NCBI GenBank assembly: GCA_017420825.1
Contig: JAFQNU010000115.1
Coordinates: 1 to 5,902 of the forward strand
DNA length: 5,902 nucleotides
DNA from: Clostridia bacterium
GTDB lineage: Bacteria > Bacillota > Clostridia > UBA1381
Direction of reading: 5' to 3'
The notes below the pieces were generated by a model, which had not been told where the DNA came from, did not search any database, and saw only the letters and a list, made by a program, of their open reading frames with translations. Positions 1 through 5,902 of the stretch are shown one piece after another. Both the position numbers and the translations under genes were made by a program. Every line of letters starts with the position of its first letter. Position 1 is the first letter of the stretch.

Positions 1-513
1 TGCCCCTGTTACATCAATTCCATATTGTGATACTGCCGATATGGCTTTTTCATCACAATTTGCGTAGTATGAATGAACATAATACACATAATCTCCATCA
101 TTAATGTATTTAAAAAGCTTACTGTTCTTTTTAAACTGTAATGCATTCCAACCCATATGAGGAATTTTTAAGTGTTTTATTTCATCCGCAAGCGGCACCA
201 CCGCTCCGCCAATTAAACCCAAGCCCTCATACTCACCAAACTCGTGACTTTTATCAAACAACATCTGCATACCAAGACATATACCCAAGAGCGGTTTTCC
301 CGATGCCACTTCGGATAAAATCACATCTTCGCAACCACTGTTTTTAAGTTTCTCTCTTGCATCACAAAACGCACCCACTCCCGGTAATATAATTCTGTCA
401 GCTTTTCTTATATCATCAATATTATTGGTTACTGTATTTTCTGCACCGATATAGTAAAGCGATGCCTGAAGTGAGAATAAATTTCCCACACCGTAGTCTA
501 CTATTGCTATCAT
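1..513 (-). CDS. hisH: Imidazole glycerol phosphate synthase, glutaminase subunit HisH (3' end cut off by window edge)
   Basis: HisH is the class I glutamine amidotransferase that hydrolyses glutamine and passes ammonia to the HisF cyclase, forming imidazole glycerol phosphate and AICAR in the cytoplasm. Reading the minus strand from the ATG at 513 gives 171 open codons to the window edge. The protein begins MIAIVDYGVGNL, has the oxyanion-loop motif LPGVGAF at about 43-49, the nucleophile elbow GICLGMQ with catalytic Cys79, the conserved HMGWN at 119-123 and YVHSYY at 145-150. HisH is usually about 200 residues, so roughly 30 residues are missing, including the catalytic His/Glu motif (PEKS type). 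Its ATG shares one base with the hisB stop (TGATG), and an AAAGGGAG ribosome site lies inside the last hisB codons, so translation is probably coupled to hisB. The identification is secure; only the C terminus is unseen. Confidence 0.96.
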   Translation of the reverse strand, partial: MIAIVDYGVGNLFSLQASLYYIGAENTVTNNIDDIRKADRIILPGVGAFCDAREKLKNSGCEDVILSEVASGKPLLGICLGMQMLFDKSHEFGEYEGLGLIGGAVVPLADEIKHLKIPHMGWNALQFKKNSKLFKYINDGDYVYYVHSYYANCDEKAISAVSQYGIDVTGA

Positions 514-1100
514 CAGATAACTCCCTTTGTTGACGGAATTTCTCCGTTATTTTTTTCATTAATTGTAACTGCTGATTTCAAGCTTCTTGCAAATGCTTTG
601 AAAATTCCTTCAATTATGTGATGAGAGTTTCTTCCCTCAAGTCTCTTAATATGAAGGTTTATATCTGCATTTCTGACAAATGCCGCCATAAATTCTTCAA
701 CAAGCTCTGTGTCAAAGCTTCCTACTTTATCGCCTGGGATATCACAATCAAAAATCATCAGACTTCTGCCTCCGACATCCAATGCACACATAATTAAAGC
801 CTCATCCATAGGAAGAATAATGTTTCCGTATCTCTCAATACCAGCCATATCACCGCATGCCTGTCTGAAAGCTTTTCCAAGACATATACCTATATCCTCA
901 ACTGTGTGATGGTCGTCTACCCATGTATCACCCTTTGCTTTAATATCCAAATCAAAACCTGAATGTTTCGAAAAAAGGTCTAACATATGGTCAAAAAATC
1001 CCACACCGCTACTACCGGAAAATTTCCCTGCACCATCAAGATTTAATGTTAAATTTATCTGTGTTTCCTTTGTATTTCTTTCTATTTGTGAGCTTCTCAC
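513..1100 (-). CDS. hisB: Imidazoleglycerol-phosphate dehydratase HisB, monofunctional
   Basis: HisB is a manganese enzyme that dehydrates imidazole glycerol phosphate to imidazole acetol phosphate. From the GTG at 1100 the product is 195 residues, the normal size of the monofunctional enzyme. Visible motifs are MRSSQIERNTKET at the start, GFFDHML at 34-40, the metal site DDHHTVED at 62-69, the second metal site NSHHIIEG at 158-165, and the C-terminal PSTKG at 189-193. There is no N-terminal HAD domain, so this is not the bifunctional E. coli type and has no histidinol-phosphate phosphatase activity. A longer in-frame GTG at 1109 exists, but the AGAGGTGA ribosome site overlaps it and is correctly spaced for 1100; the MR..R.T.ET beginning also fits the family. 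The gene is 16 bases after the amidohydrolase stop and overlaps hisH by one base. Its usual neighbour hisC is separated from it here by three unrelated genes. Confidence 0.97.
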   Translation of the reverse strand: MRSSQIERNTKETQINLTLNLDGAGKFSGSSGVGFFDHMLDLFSKHSGFDLDIKAKGDTWVDDHHTVEDIGICLGKAFRQACGDMAGIERYGNIILPMDEALIMCALDVGGRSLMIFDCDIPGDKVGSFDTELVEEFMAAFVRNADINLHIKRLEGRNSHHIIEGIFKAFARSLKSAVTINEKNNGEIPSTKGVI

Positions 1101-1105
1101 TGCAA

Positions 1106-1113
1106 TCACCTCT
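1106..1113 (-). promoter_or_regulatory. Ribosome binding site that fixes the hisB start
   Basis: The sequence AGAGGTGA matches the anti-Shine-Dalgarno complement well and ends five bases before the GTG at 1100. It physically covers the alternative GTG at 1109, which has no separate ribosome site, so the shorter 195-residue HisB is preferred. Confidence 0.85.
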
Positions 1114-1116
1114 GTA

Positions 1117-1899
1117 CTATAATTTTAATAATTTTTTAGCATTAAGCGAAAAAATCTTCTCTTTCTCATTATCTGTTATTAATTCATCCAACAGAACACC
1201 GCCTATATACATAGCAGGATTGCAGGTCGGATAATCTGAGCCAAACAATATTCTGTCTATACCAAACGAATCTATTGCCCTTCTTAGCATCCCATGTCTG
1301 AAAAGACCATAGCCTGAAAGGTCAAGATAATAGTTTTCACTCATTTTCATTCTTTCAATATGTCGCATAAACTCTCCGTATTCTCCGGGGTGTGCGGCAA
1401 CAAATACAACATCCTTATGCTCACTTACCATTTTATCCATTTCGTCCTCATCCATTGAATGGAAGCTTACTATCATGTTTTTCTTTCCTGCCTCATCGAG
1501 CAAAACAGAAAAATCTTCTCTTGCATAGCCTCTCCACCCATCCATATAAGGGACAAGCTCACCTATTAAATTTACACCAAGCTTGCTCATGCGATGTATC
1601 TCATCAATCGACTCCTGCACATAGTCGGGGTGAATATGAAATCCGGGAACATAAAAATCCTTATATTTTTCTTTAAATCTTAGTGCCTCGTTGTTGTTAC
1701 TTTTAACCTTTTCCCAGGTGTTCTCATAGCCCTCGTTGCCTATTTCAATTACCGAGCCGCAGATTTTTGTCACACCAAGTCCATCAAACATACTCTTTGT
1801 ATATTCTCCGCTCATATCAAAAAATTCACGATGCGCGCATATATTATTTTTATCTTCTAAAAATGGATGTGTGTGAAAATCGATAATTTCAAATTTCAT
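1117..1899 (-). CDS. Amidohydrolase (amidohydrolase 2-like TIM-barrel metal hydrolase), substrate unknown
   Basis: This 260-residue protein looks like a member of the amidohydrolase 2 family (COG2159 type), cytoplasmic metal-dependent hydrolases, lactonases and decarboxylases with a TIM barrel. The sequence shows the N-terminal metal motif FHTH (His9, His11), a second HIHPD at 88-92, a conserved-looking Glu114 in GELVPY, His147 in SFHSMD, His170 in AAHPG, and the terminal Asp222 in LFGSDYP. The order HxH, H, H, D is that of the family's metal and catalytic site. The C-terminal FSLNAKKLL is also typical. There is no signal peptide or membrane segment. An AGGAGTGG ribosome site overlaps the stop of the upstream alpha/beta hydrolase, with 12 bases between the genes, and hisB follows 16 bases downstream. 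The substrate cannot be told from sequence. It is not a PHP-type HisJ: the four-motif PHP pattern is absent and the GSDYP ending fits the amidohydrolase group. The family call is firm, function open. Confidence 0.85.
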   Translation of the reverse strand: MKFEIIDFHTHPFLEDKNNICAHREFFDMSGEYTKSMFDGLGVTKICGSVIEIGNEGYENTWEKVKSNNNEALRFKEKYKDFYVPGFHIHPDYVQESIDEIHRMSKLGVNLIGELVPYMDGWRGYAREDFSVLLDEAGKKNMIVSFHSMDEDEMDKMVSEHKDVVFVAAHPGEYGEFMRHIERMKMSENYYLDLSGYGLFRHGMLRRAIDSFGIDRILFGSDYPTCNPAMYIGGVLLDELITDNEKEKIFSLNAKKLLKL

Positions 1900-1905
1900 A
1901 TAAAA

Positions 1906-1913
1906 CCACTCCT
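1906..1913 (-). promoter_or_regulatory. Ribosome binding site of the amidohydrolase, overlapping the preceding stop codon
   Basis: AGGAGTGG starts within the TAG stop of the alpha/beta hydrolase and ends six bases before the ATG at 1899. The tight arrangement favours translation by ribosomes finishing the upstream gene. Confidence 0.8.
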
Positions 1914-2634
1914 AACAGTTTTCAATACTTTCTACTACATATTGCTCAAATTTTCTCTGCATATTCAATGTCAAATCGCAATGACCTCTTCCCTCAACTA
2001 TATCAAAGCTTATATCATGATTATCCGCTTTCATCAACTCAATAAATTTTTTTGAATGTGCATCAATGTTAACAGCCATATCAGCATCACAGTGAAAAAT
2101 GTGGTATTTTACTCTCGGCATTTTATCAACAAGATGAACAGGTGATATTGATTTTAGTGCATCTTCAAGTGTCCCCTGTTCATTAAATAAAGCACTGTAC
2201 ATTGTTCTTGGCAAATCAGGACGTTCGGTATAATGGAAAACCGCATCACAAACAGGACAATTTGCCACACATGCAACAGGGGTACGTTTTGCATATGCAG
2301 TGTAAACAAGAGCCGACAATCCTCCCATGCTTAATCCTGTTGAAACAACCGGAATATTATCGTTTAATCCATATTTGTCAATCAAAACGTCAATAATTTC
2401 ATCAGTGTACGATACAGCCTGTTTATTCATCCATGCCCAGGGATTATTATACGGCACCACATACAAGAAACCTTTTTCTGCGTATATTTCGCCTTCTTTT
2501 ATGTCACTATTATACATACTCGTTTCGCCCAGACCAAAGAATGAAATAACTATCCCTTTTATTGGCTTTTTACATATTTTATCATTTACATATGCAAAAC
2601 TTCTTAAATTATCATAATTTATAATCTTTTCCAT
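1912..2634 (-). CDS. Alpha/beta hydrolase (serine hydrolase, probable esterase or peptidase-like fold)
   Basis: This 240-residue cytoplasmic protein has the signs of an alpha/beta-hydrolase of the esterase or prolyl-oligopeptidase-like group. Counting from the ATG at 2634, the nucleophile elbow GLSMGG places the serine at 102. The acid is probably Asp185 in HCDADMAV, in the position of the HGxxDxxV motif of the group, and the histidine is His218 in GRGHCD. An oxyanion-type FFGLGE stretch lies near 32-37. No signal peptide or transmembrane segment is seen. The substrate is not predictable. A longer start, ATG at 2649, overlaps the stop of the glycerate kinase and would add five residues, but it has no ribosome site upstream, whereas GGGGGA lies seven bases before 2634. 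It sits between the glycerate kinase (14-base gap) and the amidohydrolase (12-base gap), so the three are almost certainly co-transcribed and may act on related compounds. Confidence 0.85.
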   Translation of the reverse strand: MEKIINYDNLRSFAYVNDKICKKPIKGIVISFFGLGETSMYNSDIKEGEIYAEKGFLYVVPYNNPWAWMNKQAVSYTDEIIDVLIDKYGLNDNIPVVSTGLSMGGLSALVYTAYAKRTPVACVANCPVCDAVFHYTERPDLPRTMYSALFNEQGTLEDALKSISPVHLVDKMPRVKYHIFHCDADMAVNIDAHSKKFIELMKADNHDISFDIVEGRGHCDLTLNMQRKFEQYVVESIENC

Positions 2635-2641
2635 AATTAAT

Positions 2642-2647
2642 TCCCCC
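2642..2647 (-). promoter_or_regulatory. Ribosome binding site that decides the alpha/beta hydrolase start
   Basis: GGGGGA stands seven bases upstream of the ATG at 2634 and just inside the alternative reading from the ATG at 2649. The bases before 2649 hold no purine-rich site, so 2634 is the better start. Confidence 0.75.
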
Positions 2648-2648
2648 A

Positions 2649-3788
2649 TTAATCAAACAACTTTATTAATCTGAATACCTGCTGTGCGGTATCACTTAGA
2701 TTTTTATATGCATTTTGTGTATTCATCGCCTCATCAAGCATGCAGGGAGTTCTTAAAATCGGGAAAAATGCATCTATTCCATGCTCGTTGCAAATAACAG
2801 CATCATCTGTCACACAACCGGAAAATGCAACAACAGGCTTACTATATTTTTTTGCAAGATTTGCAACACCCACAGGAGCTTTACCCATATATGATTGTCC
2901 GTCAAGACGTCCTTCGCCTGTGACTACTATATCAGAGTCTTTTATATACTTTTCAAGGTCTGTTTCTTTCATAACCAAACCAATTCCTGATTTCAGCTCT
3001 GCATTAAGGTAAGATAACAATGCATAGCCCAATCCTCCTGCCGCTCCTGTACCCGTTATATCCTCATCAGCTTTTGGTATAACCTTTTTAGTCATCTCTG
3101 CATACCCTTTAAGCCACATATCCATATCCTTTATCATTTCAGGAGTTGCACCCTTCTGAGGTCCGAAAACCGCACTGCATCCATTTTCTCCGCACAAGGT
3201 ATTTTTTACGTCACATGCAACGAGAAATTTACATTCTTTTAATTCATCCATTGCATTGTCAATGCGTATTTGCGCAATATCACAAAGTCCTTTTGCCCCA
3301 AATGAAACCTGTTCCTCATTTTTATTTAAAAATTCAAAACCAAGTGCCTGAAGCATACCAATTCCACCATCATTTGTTGCACTGCCTCCGATACCTATTA
3401 TAAACTTCCTGCAACCTCTTAAAATGGCATCCTTTATCATTTCTCCAACGCCATATGTAGTTGTATGTAAAGGATTTCGGTCTTTGTCCGATATAAGGGT
3501 AATGCCTGATGCTGCTGACATTTCTATAACTGCTGTTTTTGTTTCTGTAATTATTCCATAACTGCTTTTTATAAGCTCACCAATTGGGTTATGAACTGTA
3601 ACATCAACCATTTCACCGCCGGTTGCTGATATAACAGCCTCGACAGTTCCCTCACCTCCATCGGCAATCGGGCAAATCTGTACCTGTGCGTCCTCATAAG
3701 CTTTTTTTATTCCCTCAGCTATAGCTGACCCCGCCTGAAATGTTGATAAACTTCCCTTAAACGAATCTATTGCAACTGTAACCTTCAT
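2649..3788 (-). CDS. Glycerate kinase (GarK/GlxK family)
   Basis: Enzymes of this family phosphorylate D-glycerate with ATP, usually giving 2-phosphoglycerate, which enters lower glycolysis. The 379-residue product from the ATG at 3788 matches the family's usual length of about 380. It shows the N-terminal VAIDSFKGS (5-13), PIADGGEGT (40-48), GIGGSATNDGG (132-142), ACDVKNTLCG (191-200) followed by VFGPQKGA (207-214), TGAAGGLGY (247-255) and VVTGEGRLDGQS (288-299). These are the family's signature blocks in the right order and none is broken. The frame is open to a TTG at 3836, but that TTG is the -35 box of a promoter and the family's N terminus begins at MKVTVAIDSF, so 3788 is the start. A GGTGG ribosome site lies five bases before it. 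This is the first gene of the three-gene block inserted between hisC and hisB; glycerate has no known place in histidine synthesis. Whether it is the 2- or 3-phosphoglycerate-forming type cannot be told here. Confidence 0.94.
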   Translation of the reverse strand: MKVTVAIDSFKGSLSTFQAGSAIAEGIKKAYEDAQVQICPIADGGEGTVEAVISATGGEMVDVTVHNPIGELIKSSYGIITETKTAVIEMSAASGITLISDKDRNPLHTTTYGVGEMIKDAILRGCRKFIIGIGGSATNDGGIGMLQALGFEFLNKNEEQVSFGAKGLCDIAQIRIDNAMDELKECKFLVACDVKNTLCGENGCSAVFGPQKGATPEMIKDMDMWLKGYAEMTKKVIPKADEDITGTGAAGGLGYALLSYLNAELKSGIGLVMKETDLEKYIKDSDIVVTGEGRLDGQSYMGKAPVGVANLAKKYSKPVVAFSGCVTDDAVICNEHGIDAFFPILRTPCMLDEAMNTQNAYKNLSDTAQQVFRLIKLFD

Positions 3789-3793
3789 TTTTA

Positions 3794-3798
3794 CCACC
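3794..3798 (-). promoter_or_regulatory. Ribosome binding site of the glycerate kinase
   Basis: GGTGG, within a G-rich run GGGTGGTGG at 3802-3794, ends five bases before the ATG at 3788. It supports that start over the upstream TTG at 3836. With the predicted promoter, this site would sit almost at the 5' end of the message. Confidence 0.65.
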
Positions 3799-3807
3799 AC
3801 CCAAAAA

Positions 3808-3836
3808 ATTATATCACTAAACTTATACTTTATCAA
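3808..3836 (-). promoter_or_regulatory. Near-consensus vegetative (sigma-A type) promoter upstream of the glycerate kinase
   Basis: The minus strand reads TTGATA at 3836-3831, a spacer of exactly 17 bases, then TATAAT at 3813-3808. The -35 box matches TTGACA at five of six positions and the -10 box is perfect; TG at 3816-3815 one base before it makes an extended -10. Transcription would be expected to begin near 3801-3802, leaving a leader of only about 14 bases that still contains the GGTGG ribosome site. It lies in the only sizeable gap in the window, between the hisC stop and the glycerate kinase. It would serve the glycerate kinase, alpha/beta hydrolase and amidohydrolase and, with no terminator visible after them, hisB and hisH. 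No operator-like inverted repeat is evident. Promoter-like strings arise by chance in AT-rich DNA, but the spacing, extended -10 and intergenic position make this a strong call. Confidence 0.8.
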
Positions 3837-3846
3837 TAGTTTTTCT

Positions 3847-4893
3847 CTATATTTCCTGCAATATTTTTACAAGCTTTTCCATTTGAGTTTTTGTTCCTAT
3901 CGTTATTCTCACATAATCCTCTATTCTGTCTATCCCAAGGTAACGTACCAATATACCATTTTCTTTTAATTTCTCATACAATTCGATACCCGACATTTTG
4001 TCCGATTTTGCAAGTATAAAATTTGCTTTGGAATCGGTAAAGGAATATCCAAGTTCCCCTAAGGCATCTTTTGTGTATTCTCTTGTTTGTATAATCTCAC
4101 CTGTACACTGTTCAAAATACGCCTTATTTTTAATAGATTCCGCACCTGCAATTATTGATAAGCGATTAAGATTATACGGATTAAACGAATATTTTAAAGT
4201 GTTTAAATCTGCAATAAGCTTTTTATTTGCCATAGCAAACCCAATTCTTGCACCTGCTAAATTCCTTGATTTTGAAAAGGTTCTGACAACGATTAGGTTA
4301 TCATATCTGTCAATAAGCTTTAGAGCACTTTCACCTCCAAAATCTATATAAGCCTCATCAACTACTACAATTTTCTCTTTATTATTTTCTATAATTTTCT
4401 CTATTTCCTCACATTCAAGATATATACCTGTCTGCGCATTCGGATTTGCTATAATAATATTTTCTTTTCTGTTATAGTAATCAGAAGAATTTATACTAAA
4501 ATCCTCTTTAAGAGGTATTGTTTTTAAATCAACATTAAAGAAACCGGCAAATACAGGATAAAATCCATATGTTATATCAGGACAGACAAATCCATTATCA
4601 GCATATGCACGAAAACAAAAAGCAAGCACCTCATCAGAGCCGTTTCCGACAAACACCATATCTTTATCTATATTGTAGTATTTTGCAATCTCACTCACCA
4701 ACTCGTCGCAAGTAGGATCAGAATAAAGATTTAAACGGCTTACCTCTGACAAATCAATTGCATCAAGAACCTCAGGTGCAGGCGGATACGGAGATTCATT
4801 CGTATTAAGCTTTATATAATCCGACACCTTAGGTTGTTCACCCGGAACATAAGGCTCTAACTCATCAAGAGTTTTTGAAAAAAATCTGCTCAT
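3847..4893 (-). CDS. hisC: Histidinol-phosphate aminotransferase HisC
   Basis: HisC is a PLP-dependent class I/II aminotransferase that converts imidazole acetol phosphate and glutamate to histidinol phosphate and 2-oxoglutarate. The 348-residue product has the family's normal length. It shows the substrate-side LNTNESPYPP at 29-38, GNGSDEV at 83-89 (phosphate-binding loop), NPNAQTG at 150-156 with the cofactor-contacting Asn, VVDEAYIDF at 177-185 with the Asp and Tyr that contact PLP, TFSKSRNLAGARIGF at 205-219 with the Schiff-base Lys208 and phosphate-binding Arg216, and Arg329 in VRITIG near the C terminus, which binds the substrate. One small oddity is Gln in the NPNxPTG motif where proline is usual. 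Its ATG overlaps the hisD stop in an ATGA arrangement, so the two are likely translationally coupled; an AAGGA site lies 12 bases upstream, somewhat far. The next gene begins only after a 58-base gap with its own promoter. Confidence 0.97.
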   Translation of the reverse strand: MSRFFSKTLDELEPYVPGEQPKVSDYIKLNTNESPYPPAPEVLDAIDLSEVSRLNLYSDPTCDELVSEIAKYYNIDKDMVFVGNGSDEVLAFCFRAYADNGFVCPDITYGFYPVFAGFFNVDLKTIPLKEDFSINSSDYYNRKENIIIANPNAQTGIYLECEEIEKIIENNKEKIVVVDEAYIDFGGESALKLIDRYDNLIVVRTFSKSRNLAGARIGFAMANKKLIADLNTLKYSFNPYNLNRLSIIAGAESIKNKAYFEQCTGEIIQTREYTKDALGELGYSFTDSKANFILAKSDKMSGIELYEKLKENGILVRYLGIDRIEDYVRITIGTKTQMEKLVKILQEI

Positions 4894-5902
4894 TGTTTAT
4901 CTGTTTCCTTTCTTGTTAACACACTTTGTGCATGAGCCTGTAAGCCCTCCCTATTTGCAAAATCCGCAATCTTGTCTGCGACTTTTGTAAGCTCATTTTG
5001 TGTATAATAAATATAAGAGGATTTCTTAACAAAATCATCTACCGACAACGGTGATGAAAATTTAGCACTGCCACTTGTTGGCAATGTATGATTAGGGCCT
5101 GCAAAATAATCTCCCAAAGGCTCAGGGGTGTACTTTCCTAAAAATATTGATCCGGCATTTTTAATTTTATCAAGCAGGTCAAATGGATTGTCAACACACA
5201 CTTCAAGATGCTCAGGAGCAATCATATTACTTATTTCTACCGCTTTATCTATACTTTCAACAACTATAATTTTACCGTTACCGTCAATTGACGTTCTTGC
5301 TATTTCACTTCTTTTTAAAACCGGAATCTGAATTTCAAGTTCATCTGATACAGCCTGTGCAAGTGTTTTTGAATCTGTTACAAGTACAGCACTTGCCATT
5401 TTATCATGCTCTGCCTGAGACAAAAGGTCAGCCGCAACAAATACCGGATTTGCACTGCCGTCTGCTATTATTAAAATCTCACTCGGCCCTGCAATCATAT
5501 CAATAGAGACCTTTCCAAATACCATTCTTTTTGCAACAGCAACAAATATATTCCCCGGTCCTACAATTTTATCGACAGACGGAATTGTCTCTGTTCCGTA
5601 TGCAAGAGCTGCTATTGCCTGAGCACCTCCGCACTTGAATATCATGTCAACACCGCATAGCTTTGCCGCTGCTAAGATTTCATCCTTGATTTTTCCGTCA
5701 CTGTCGGGCGGAGTTACCATAACAAGTTTTGATACACCTGCAATTTTTGCAGGAATTGCATTCATAAGAACTGTTGACGGATAACTTGCTGTACCACCAG
5801 GAACATAAATTCCCGCTTTTTCTATCGGTGTGTATTTTTGTCCTAAAACCACTCCGCCGTCTTTTTTTATTTCAAAGCCTTTTTTCAACTGTTCCCTGTG
5901 AA
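4890..5902 (-). CDS. hisD: Histidinol dehydrogenase HisD (5' end cut off by window edge)
   Basis: HisD is a zinc-dependent NAD enzyme that oxidises L-histidinol through histidinal to histidine, the last two steps of the pathway. The frame is open to the right edge. The first complete codons read HREQLKKGFE, matching the family's F-H-x-x-Q segment, so the TTG at 5888 is an internal leucine codon and not a start. About 336 residues are present; the family is usually about 430, so roughly 90-100 N-terminal residues lie outside. Counting from the codon at 5888, motifs are GIYVPGG (26-32), GGAQAIAALAYGT (87-99), the zinc ligands Gln158 and His161 in SQAEHD, the catalytic pair Glu226-His227 in APEHLE, zinc ligand Asp260 in GDYFAGPNH, and zinc ligand His319 in GLQAHAQSV. 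All key residues visible are intact. Its stop overlaps the hisC start by four bases (ATGA), the usual compact his arrangement. Confidence 0.97.
   Translation of the reverse strand, partial: HREQLKKGFEIKKDGGVVLGQKYTPIEKAGIYVPGGTASYPSTVLMNAIPAKIAGVSKLVMVTPPDSDGKIKDEILAAAKLCGVDMIFKCGGAQAIAALAYGTETIPSVDKIVGPGNIFVAVAKRMVFGKVSIDMIAGPSEILIIADGSANPVFVAADLLSQAEHDKMASAVLVTDSKTLAQAVSDELEIQIPVLKRSEIARTSIDGNGKIIVVESIDKAVEISNMIAPEHLEVCVDNPFDLLDKIKNAGSIFLGKYTPEPLGDYFAGPNHTLPTSGSAKFSSPLSVDDFVKKSSYIYYTQNELTKVADKIADFANREGLQAHAQSVLTRKETDKQ

Noticed and set aside
141..347. Plus-strand frame of 68 codons near the left edge
   Set aside because: The opposite strand encodes HisH with all expected motifs, including the catalytic Cys79, so this frame is a shadow.
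1101..1109. Longer hisB start at the GTG at 1109
   Set aside because: The codon lies inside the ribosome binding site AGAGGTGA that serves the GTG at 1100, and the 195-residue form begins as the family does.
1117..1899. Amidohydrolase as a PHP-family histidinol phosphatase (HisJ)
   Set aside because: The N-terminal HxH resembles PHP proteins, but the later motifs (SFHSMD, AAHPG, LFGSDYP, LNAKKLL) are those of the amidohydrolase 2 group.
3803..3808. Run of six T on the minus strand after hisC as a possible terminator
   Set aside because: No GC-rich hairpin precedes it; the run directly follows the TATAA of the promoter and overlaps its last base.
3789..3836. N-terminal extension of the glycerate kinase from a TTG at 3836
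   Set aside because: The extra 16 codons are the promoter itself (the TTG is part of the -35 box), they match nothing in the family, and the family start MKVTVAIDSF and a ribosome site support 3788.
3789..3846. T-box, riboswitch or attenuator in the hisC to glycerate kinase gap
   Set aside because: The gap is only 58 bases, is mostly occupied by the promoter and ribosome site, and shows no stable stem, T-box sequence or known riboswitch motif.
3998..4351. Plus-strand open frame of 117 codons inside hisC
   Set aside because: It is antisense to the conserved core of hisC, has no recognisable protein motif, and no intergenic promoter or ribosome site goes with it. The other plus-strand frames of 60-100 codons are rejected for the same reason.

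Overview
The window is a stretch of AT-rich bacterial DNA in which every supportable gene lies on the minus strand. It reads from the right edge to the left edge as one operon-like run. Purine-rich ribosome binding sites, short gaps or start/stop overlaps, a GTG start and the gene order hisD-hisC-...-hisB-hisH point to a low-GC Firmicute, most likely a Clostridia-type anaerobe. This is inference from style and gene order; no species marker is present.

In transcription order the layout is: hisD (5' part cut off by the right edge), hisC, a 58-base gap with a near-consensus vegetative promoter, a glycerate kinase, an alpha/beta hydrolase, an amidohydrolase of the TIM-barrel type, hisB, and hisH (3' part cut off by the left edge). 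HisD, HisC, HisB and HisH are all histidine biosynthesis enzymes. HisH supplies ammonia to HisF in making imidazole glycerol phosphate. HisB dehydrates that to imidazole acetol phosphate. HisC transaminates it to histidinol phosphate, and HisD oxidises histidinol to histidine. The HisB is the short monofunctional form, so histidinol-phosphate phosphatase is not encoded by it.

The notable feature is a three-gene block (glycerate kinase, alpha/beta hydrolase, amidohydrolase) sitting between hisC and hisB, where these genes normally adjoin. None of the three has a known histidine role. The genuine his junctions visible here (hisD/hisC and hisB/hisH) are start/stop overlaps, while the block is entered through a 58-base gap carrying its own promoter (TTGATA, 17 bases, TATAAT with an extended -10 TG). 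That promoter would transcribe the block and also hisB and hisH downstream of it, so the second half of the histidine pathway may be expressed independently of hisD and hisC.

No RNA genes, mobile elements, CRISPR arrays, long repeats or terminators were seen. There is no stretch over 300 bases without a gene.
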